Positions 59,995 through 64,000 of a stretch of DNA of 64,000 nt are shown here, piece after piece (positions within the stretch are counted from its first letter, which is position 1; each line of letters begins with the position of its first letter). Source of the DNA: Chromatiaceae bacterium (GTDB taxonomy: Bacteria; Pseudomonadota; Gammaproteobacteria; Chromatiales; Chromatiaceae); contig JACKMT010000002.1 of assembly GCA_024235255.1 (NCBI GenBank), positions 248,001 to 312,000 of the forward strand, in the 5' to 3' direction. The notes below the pieces were generated by a model. It saw only the letters and a list, made by a program, of their open reading frames with translations, did no database searches and was not told the DNA's origin. Made by a program: the position numbers and the translations under genes.

Positions 59995-60381
59995 TCAGAC
60001 GCGACGCTTTTTGGGCGGACGGCATCCATTATGAGGAATGGGGGTGACATCAACGATGCTGGTAATCTTAAATCCGGCATTATTGAGCGCCCGCACTGCA
60101 GACTCTCGCCCCGGACCAGGTCCCTTCACGTTTACATCGAGATTTTTCACACCGTAATCTTTGGCCTTTTCACCGGCACGATCTGCCGCCACCTGCGCGG
60201 CAAAAGGGGTACTTTTGCGCGAACCGCGAAAGCCGGAGCCACCGGAAGTGGCCCAGGAGAGCACATTACCCTGACGGTCCGAAATCGTGATGATGGTGTT
60301 ATTAAACGAAGCGTGAATATGCACCACACCATCGGTTACCGTTCTTCTGACCTTTTTACGTGCGGGAGTTGGTTTTGCCAT
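59995..60381 (-). CDS. rpsK: 30S ribosomal protein S11
   Basis: A 128-residue 30S platform protein. It starts MAKPTPARKKVRRTVTDGVVHIHASFNNTIITISD (read in pieces) and ends DVTPIPHNGCRPPKKRRV, the universal S11 C-terminus. The frame is open to 60426, but the ATG at 60381 gives the family's normal start. It lies between rpsM and rpsD. Confidence 0.98.
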   Translation of the reverse strand: MAKPTPARKKVRRTVTDGVVHIHASFNNTIITISDRQGNVLSWATSGGSGFRGSRKSTPFAAQVAADRAGEKAKDYGVKNLDVNVKGPGPGRESAVRALNNAGFKITSIVDVTPIPHNGCRPPKKRRV

Positions 60382-60441
60382 TGGCTTGTTCCTGCGAACT
60401 CTTAATCTACAGATGCAATCCGGCAAGGCCGGAGCGCTTTG

Positions 60442-60798
60442 TTATCTTTTAATCGGACGACGTGGACCTTTTCGGGTACGGGCATTTGTCTGGGTCCGCT
60501 GACCGCGGACCGGCAGCCCACGACGATGACGGATACCACGGTTACAACCCAGATCCATCAGACGCTTGATATTCATTGATACTTCACGCCGCAAATCACC
60601 CTCTACCGTAAACTTGGCCACCTCTGCACGCAGCCTGTCGACCTCCTCTTCGGTAAGGTCTTTTATCTGCTTTACTTTATCCAACCCTGCCGCCGTACAT
60701 ATGTCGTTGGCGCGGGTACGGCCGATGCCGTAGATCGAAGTAAGCGCGATTACAGTGTGCTTGCGATCGGGAATATTGACGCCTGCAATACGGGCCAT
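60442..60798 (-). CDS. rpsM: 30S ribosomal protein S13
   Basis: A 118-residue protein of the 30S head that contacts the 50S subunit and P-site tRNA. It starts MARIAGVNIPDRKHTVIALTSIYGIGRTRA and ends TRKGPRRPIKR. The ATG at 60798 is the standard start; the longer frame to 60831 adds residues not found in the family. It is the first gene of the classical alpha operon order rpsM-rpsK-rpsD-rpoA-rplQ. Confidence 0.98.
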   Translation of the reverse strand: MARIAGVNIPDRKHTVIALTSIYGIGRTRANDICTAAGLDKVKQIKDLTEEEVDRLRAEVAKFTVEGDLRREVSMNIKRLMDLGCNRGIRHRRGLPVRGQRTQTNARTRKGPRRPIKR

Positions 60799-60899
60799 CA
60801 GGTTGCTCCTAAATAAACCAAATTCAACCACGCCACGCGCGGAAAACGCGTAACTTTATCTGGAAACATTCAACAAATCAAGCAGAAGAGGGCTCCAAT

Positions 60900-61013
60900 T
60901 TAACCCTGGCGCTGCTTGTGCCGCGGCTCTTTACAGATAACTCGGACGACACCATTGCGACGGATGATCTTGCAGTTTCTGCAGATCTTTTTAACGGATG
61001 CCCTAACTTTCAT
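60900..61013 (-). CDS. rpmJ: 50S ribosomal protein L36
   Basis: A 37-residue protein, MKVRASVKKICRNCKIIRRN followed by GVVRVICKEPRHKQRQG. The zinc-binding C+ set is complete: Cys11, Cys14, Cys27 and His32. This is the zinc-containing form of L36. It lies between secY and rpsM, its usual site at the spc/alpha boundary. Confidence 0.97.
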   Translation of the reverse strand: MKVRASVKKICRNCKIIRRNGVVRVICKEPRHKQRQG

Positions 61014-61057
61014 GACCTATATCTCCAAAAACTTTTACTGCTAAATTCTTGCCGGGA

Positions 61058-62407
61058 TCAACGCAGCAAACCTGCACCACCTGGGCCTTTCAGATTCGCC
61101 TTCTTCATCAGTCCTTCGTACTGATGCGACATCATGTGCGCCTGTACCTGAGCCATAAAATCCATGACTACAACCACAATAATCAGCAGCGATGTCCCGC
61201 CAAAATAGAAAGGCACGTTCCAGCCCACAATCAGAAATTCCGGCAATAGACAAACAGCTGTGATGTATATGGCACCGCCGAAGGTCAGCCGCGTCATCAC
61301 GCTATCGATGTACTTCGCAGTCTGTTCACCGGGCCGATATCCTGGGATAAACGCACCGGAGCGTTTCAAGTTATCTGCTGTCTCTTTTGAATTAAACACC
61401 AGCGCAGTGTAAAAGAAGCAGAAAAACACAATTGCCATCGCATACAGCAGCACATAAAGCGGCTCTCCGGGAGATATCTTCGCTACAATATCCTGCAGCC
61501 AACGCATATTCTCCTGGGTACCCACCCACTGTCCCAATGTTGATGGGAACAGAATAATACTGGAGGCAAAGATTGGTGGAATAACGCCTGCCATGTTCAG
61601 TTTCAGCGGCAGGTGGCTGCTCTGCGCAGCAAACATTTTCCGGCCCTGCTGGCGCTTGGCATAGTTGACGGTAATGCGGCGTTGTCCCCGTTCCACGAAA
61701 ACTACAAAAGCGGTGACCGCTATTGCCAGGACGAACAACGTCAGTACCGTCAGCGCATTCATTTCACCGGTACGTACCAGTTCCAGCGTGCCTCCTATCG
61801 CCTGCGGCAGGCCTGCGACGATACCGGAAAAAATTATCAAGGATATACCATTACCGAGACCGCGCTCGGTAATCTGCTCTCCCAACCACATCAGGAACAT
61901 CGTACCGGTCACCAGCGACACCGCCGCAGTAAATACGAAGCCCGGCCCACTCTGTATCACCACATGCATGCCGGCAACCTGCTGGCTTTGCAGCGCTATA
62001 GCTATTCCGATGGCCTGAAAGCTGGCGAGCAATACTGTTCCATAACGGGTGTACTGAGTGATCTGTCGGCGTCCCTGCTCGCCCTCTTTTTTCAGCTGCT
62101 CCAGTTTTGGAATGACCGCAGACATCAACTGCATGATGATGGATGCTGAAATATAAGGCATGATGCCGAGCGCAAACAGGCTCGCCCGCTTCAAGGCCCC
62201 GCCGGAGAACATATTAAACATGTCCAGAATGGAGCCTTGCTGCTGGTCGAAAAGAGCAGCCAGTGCGGCAGGATTGACCCCGGGAACCGGAATGAAGGTA
62301 CCAATCCGAAATACCAGCAAAGCCCCGATAACAAACAGAAGGCGTTGCCGCAATTCGGTCAGCTTACCAGCCCCGGGCATACCTCCCATTTTAGCCTGGT
62401 TTGCCAT
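61058..62407 (-). CDS. secY: Preprotein translocase subunit SecY
   Basis: A 449-residue channel-forming subunit of the Sec translocon with ten transmembrane helices. The helix-1/plug region reads LRQRLLFVIGALLVFRIGTFIPVPGVN, and the cytoplasmic loops that bind SecA and ribosomes include QQGRKMFAAQSSHLPLKLNMAGVIPPIFASS and FIPGYRPGEQTAKYID (read in pieces). It starts next to the rplO stop. It lies at the end of the spc operon, before rpmJ. Confidence 0.98.
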   Translation of the reverse strand: MANQAKMGGMPGAGKLTELRQRLLFVIGALLVFRIGTFIPVPGVNPAALAALFDQQQGSILDMFNMFSGGALKRASLFALGIMPYISASIIMQLMSAVIPKLEQLKKEGEQGRRQITQYTRYGTVLLASFQAIGIAIALQSQQVAGMHVVIQSGPGFVFTAAVSLVTGTMFLMWLGEQITERGLGNGISLIIFSGIVAGLPQAIGGTLELVRTGEMNALTVLTLFVLAIAVTAFVVFVERGQRRITVNYAKRQQGRKMFAAQSSHLPLKLNMAGVIPPIFASSIILFPSTLGQWVGTQENMRWLQDIVAKISPGEPLYVLLYAMAIVFFCFFYTALVFNSKETADNLKRSGAFIPGYRPGEQTAKYIDSVMTRLTFGGAIYITAVCLLPEFLIVGWNVPFYFGGTSLLIIVVVVMDFMAQVQAHMMSHQYEGLMKKANLKGPGGAGLLR

Positions 62408-62842
62408 TTAATCCTCGATTGACCCGCCGGCAGCTTCGATGGCCGCCCGTGCACCTTTGGTAACGCCCAGTCCACGCAGCGTCACCGCCTTGTCGATACT
62501 TCCCGAAAGGATAACCTTCGCCTGCAGTATATTGCGGGGCAGTACACCGGCTTCCTGCAGGGCTTTCAAGTCAATTGGCGCAGCATCAACAGCGGCAAGC
62601 TCACTCAACCGAACTTCGGCGCTAAAGTTACCCTTGCGCGAGGTGAAGCCAACTTTCGGTAACCGGCGCTGAAGCGGCATCTGCCCGCCTTCGAACCCAA
62701 CCTTATGATATCCGCCGGCGCGGGACTTCTGGCCCTTATGGCCACGCCCACCGGTTTTACCGGATCCACTGCCGATACCGCGGCCAAGCCGTTTGGCGTT
62801 CTTATTAGCGCCCGCAGCAGGTTTGACGGTGTTGAGACGCAT
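62408..62842 (-). CDS. rplO: 50S ribosomal protein L15
   Basis: A 144-residue protein starting MRLNTVKPAAGANKNAKRLGRGIGSGSGKTGGRGHKGQKSR (in pieces), with the flexible Gly/Lys/Arg-rich N-terminus typical of L15. The ATG at 62842 has a GAGGAGG site 9 nt upstream, so I prefer it to the TTG two codons earlier. It ends ARAAIEAAGGSIED. It lies between rpmD and secY. Confidence 0.97.
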   Translation of the reverse strand: MRLNTVKPAAGANKNAKRLGRGIGSGSGKTGGRGHKGQKSRAGGYHKVGFEGGQMPLQRRLPKVGFTSRKGNFSAEVRLSELAAVDAAPIDLKALQEAGVLPRNILQAKVILSGSIDKAVTLRGLGVTKGARAAIEAAGGSIED

Positions 62843-62844
62843 CT

Positions 62845-63033
62845 TCAAGCCTCCTCTACCTTGACCATATAAGACACTTTGTTGGCCATACCTCGGGTAG
62901 CCCGGGTATCCTCCAGCACCACAGACTGATGCATTCTGCGCAGACCCAGCCCGCGCACGCAGGCCTGGTGCTGTTTCAACCTGCCGGTTACGCTTCGAAC
63001 CAGGGTCACCTTCATCATCTTTTTCTCTGCCAT
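62845..63033 (-). CDS. rpmD: 50S ribosomal protein L30
   Basis: A 62-residue protein with the L30 signature VTLVRSVTGRLKQHQACVRGLGLRRMHQSVVLEDTRATRGMANKVSYMVKV, read in pieces. It starts MAEKKMMK, 3 bp after the rpsE stop, and ends 2 bp before the rplO start. Short L30 of this length is normal in Gammaproteobacteria. Confidence 0.97.
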   Translation of the reverse strand: MAEKKMMKVTLVRSVTGRLKQHQACVRGLGLRRMHQSVVLEDTRATRGMANKVSYMVKVEEA

Positions 63034-63036
63034 GAC

Positions 63037-63543
63037 TTACCCCAGAATCTCTTCGAGCGTTTTACCGCGCTTAGCGGCAACTGACTCGGGATCGTTCATT
63101 TCGGTCAGCGCATTAATGGTTGCCCTGACCACGTTGATTGGGTTATTGGTTCCAATACACTTGGCCAGTACATTGTGGACACCAACGGCTTCGCAGACTG
63201 CGCGCATTGCACCTCCGGCAATAATGCCCGTACCTTCCGAAGCAGGCTGCATATAAACCTTCGCGGCGCCATGACGGCCGACCATCGGGTAATGCAGGGT
63301 TCCTTCCTTTAACTTGGCTTCGCGCATATTTCTACGCGCAGCTTCCATCGCTTTCTGGATAGCTATCGGGACTTCCCGCGCTTTTCCGGTGCCAAATCCG
63401 ACACTGCCGTTGCCATCGCCTACCACCGTCAGCGCAGTGAAACCGAATACTCGCCCGCCTTTGACCACCTTGGCAACACGATTGACGTTAATGAGTTTTT
63501 CGATTAGATCATCGCCGGTGGGATTTACGTTGTAGTTCGACAT
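63037..63543 (-). CDS. rpsE: 30S ribosomal protein S5
   Basis: A 168-residue decoding-fidelity protein. The double-stranded-RNA-binding-like N-domain has LIEKLINVNRVAKVVKGGRVFGFTALTVVGDGNG, and the C-domain has GTGIIAGGAMRAVCEAVGVHNVLAKCIGTNNPINVVRAT (both read in pieces). It ends AAKRGKTLEEILG. It lies between rplR and rpmD, as in the standard spc operon. Confidence 0.98.
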   Translation of the reverse strand: MSNYNVNPTGDDLIEKLINVNRVAKVVKGGRVFGFTALTVVGDGNGSVGFGTGKAREVPIAIQKAMEAARRNMREAKLKEGTLHYPMVGRHGAAKVYMQPASEGTGIIAGGAMRAVCEAVGVHNVLAKCIGTNNPINVVRATINALTEMNDPESVAAKRGKTLEEILG

Positions 63544-63553
63544 TCTCTACCCC

Positions 63554-63910
63554 TTAGAACTCAAGGCCATTTTCACGGGCGGCGTCAGCCAGGGCCTTCA
63601 CTCTCCCGTGGTATTTAAAACCTGCCCGGTCGAACGCAACACGCCCGATGCCGGCAGCCTTTGCGCGCTCGGCAATCTCCCGACCCACACTGGCTGCCGC
63701 CGCCACATTGCCGGTCGGCCCCTGCAGTGCAGATTTCACCCCTTTGTCCAGCGTAGACGCACTGACAACCACTTTTTCACCATCCGCCGCAATCACTTGG
63801 GCGTACATATGCTGCGGGGTGCGGAATATAGTGAGTCTGCAAACACCCATTTCCCGAATCTTGGCACGGGCACGGCGAGCCCGGCGCAAACGTGACATCT
63901 TCTTATCCAT
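63554..63910 (-). CDS. rplR: 50S ribosomal protein L18
   Basis: A 118-residue 5S rRNA-binding protein. It starts MDKKMSRLRRARRARAKIREMG and ends FDRAGFKYHGRVKALADAARENGLEF, the universal L18 C-terminus. Two ATGs stand in tandem at 63913 and 63910; the second gives the family's normal MDKK start. It follows rplF. Confidence 0.97.
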   Translation of the reverse strand: MDKKMSRLRRARRARAKIREMGVCRLTIFRTPQHMYAQVIAADGEKVVVSASTLDKGVKSALQGPTGNVAAAASVGREIAERAKAAGIGRVAFDRAGFKYHGRVKALADAARENGLEF

Positions 63911-63922
63911 CATCGCTGCCCT

Positions 63923-64000
63923 TTATTTCTTCTTGGCTTCTTTACGAAGCACATACTCATCCGAATAACGGACACCTTTGCCTTTATACGGCTCCGGCGG
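63923..64000 (-). CDS. rplF: 50S ribosomal protein L6, C-terminal part (truncated by window edge)
   Basis: The last 25 codons of L6: PPEPYKGKGVRYSDEYVLRK followed by EAKKK and TAA. The PPEPYKGKGV(R/K)Y segment is diagnostic. The gene continues beyond base 64000. It is the upstream neighbour of rplR, as expected for the spc operon. Confidence 0.95.
   Translation of the reverse strand, partial: PPEPYKGKGVRYSDEYVLRKEAKKK

Overview
The window looks like chromosome of a free-living or symbiotic sulfur-oxidising gammaproteobacterium of the Chromatiales/Sedimenticola kind. This is inferred from content: a gammaproteobacterial rlmKL fusion, a standard spc/alpha ribosomal cluster, a glycine/tyrosine-rich sulfur-globule-type envelope protein, and a full H2-oxidation locus. 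No rRNA, tRNA, CRISPR array, prophage or complete insertion sequence was seen. The species cannot be named from the sequence alone.

Left part (1-17.3 kb): an orphan ParA-type ATPase; a small membrane protein and a Cys-containing hypothetical separated by a 166-bp fold-back (MITE-like) element; a LysR regulator followed by a cytochrome b561/YceI pair (compare yceJ-yceI); a large membrane protein with an uncharacterised cytoplasmic domain; an RND efflux pump with its periplasmic adaptor; two related PAS hybrid histidine kinases that share an unusual CxxC insert; an SGNH hydrolase; and pdxH.

Middle part (17.4-32.2 kb): the sulfur-globule-like protein; a tightly overlapping three-gene envelope operon (five-haem cytochrome c with TPRs, FG-GAP/ASPIC-UnbV protein, secreted TPR protein) that matches no named system known to me; an orphan TRAP-type binding protein; a CnoX-like thioredoxin; a LysR regulator; a methyltransferase; rlmKL; and a phasin-like helical protein.

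Hydrogenase locus (32.3-50.7 kb): eighteen genes on the minus strand. The distal half encodes a membrane-bound group-1 uptake [NiFe]-hydrogenase in the order small subunit-HybA-HybB-large subunit, then protease, HypC-like chaperone, HybE and a NicO-type nickel permease. It is preceded by a near-perfect sigma-54 promoter. The second half encodes hypA-B-C-D-E, hypX and a complete H2-sensing chain: regulatory hydrogenase HupUV, kinase HupT and activator HupR with an intact GAFTGA loop. The sequence therefore suggests a closed loop: HupUV senses H2, HupT/HupR relay it, and HupR with sigma-54 switches on the structural operon. hypF is not in the window. The structural small subunit has Pro in place of the second Cys of its proximal-cluster CxxC motif.

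Right part (51-64 kb): an EamA permease, a heptanucleotide tandem repeat, ssb, a YajR-like MFS transporter, uvrA, a SAM hydroxide adenosyltransferase, then the ribosomal/RNA polymerase cluster read leftwards: rplF (partial)-rplR-rpsE-rpmD-rplO-secY-rpmJ-rpsM-rpsK-rpsD-rpoA-rplQ, ending in a strong intrinsic terminator.
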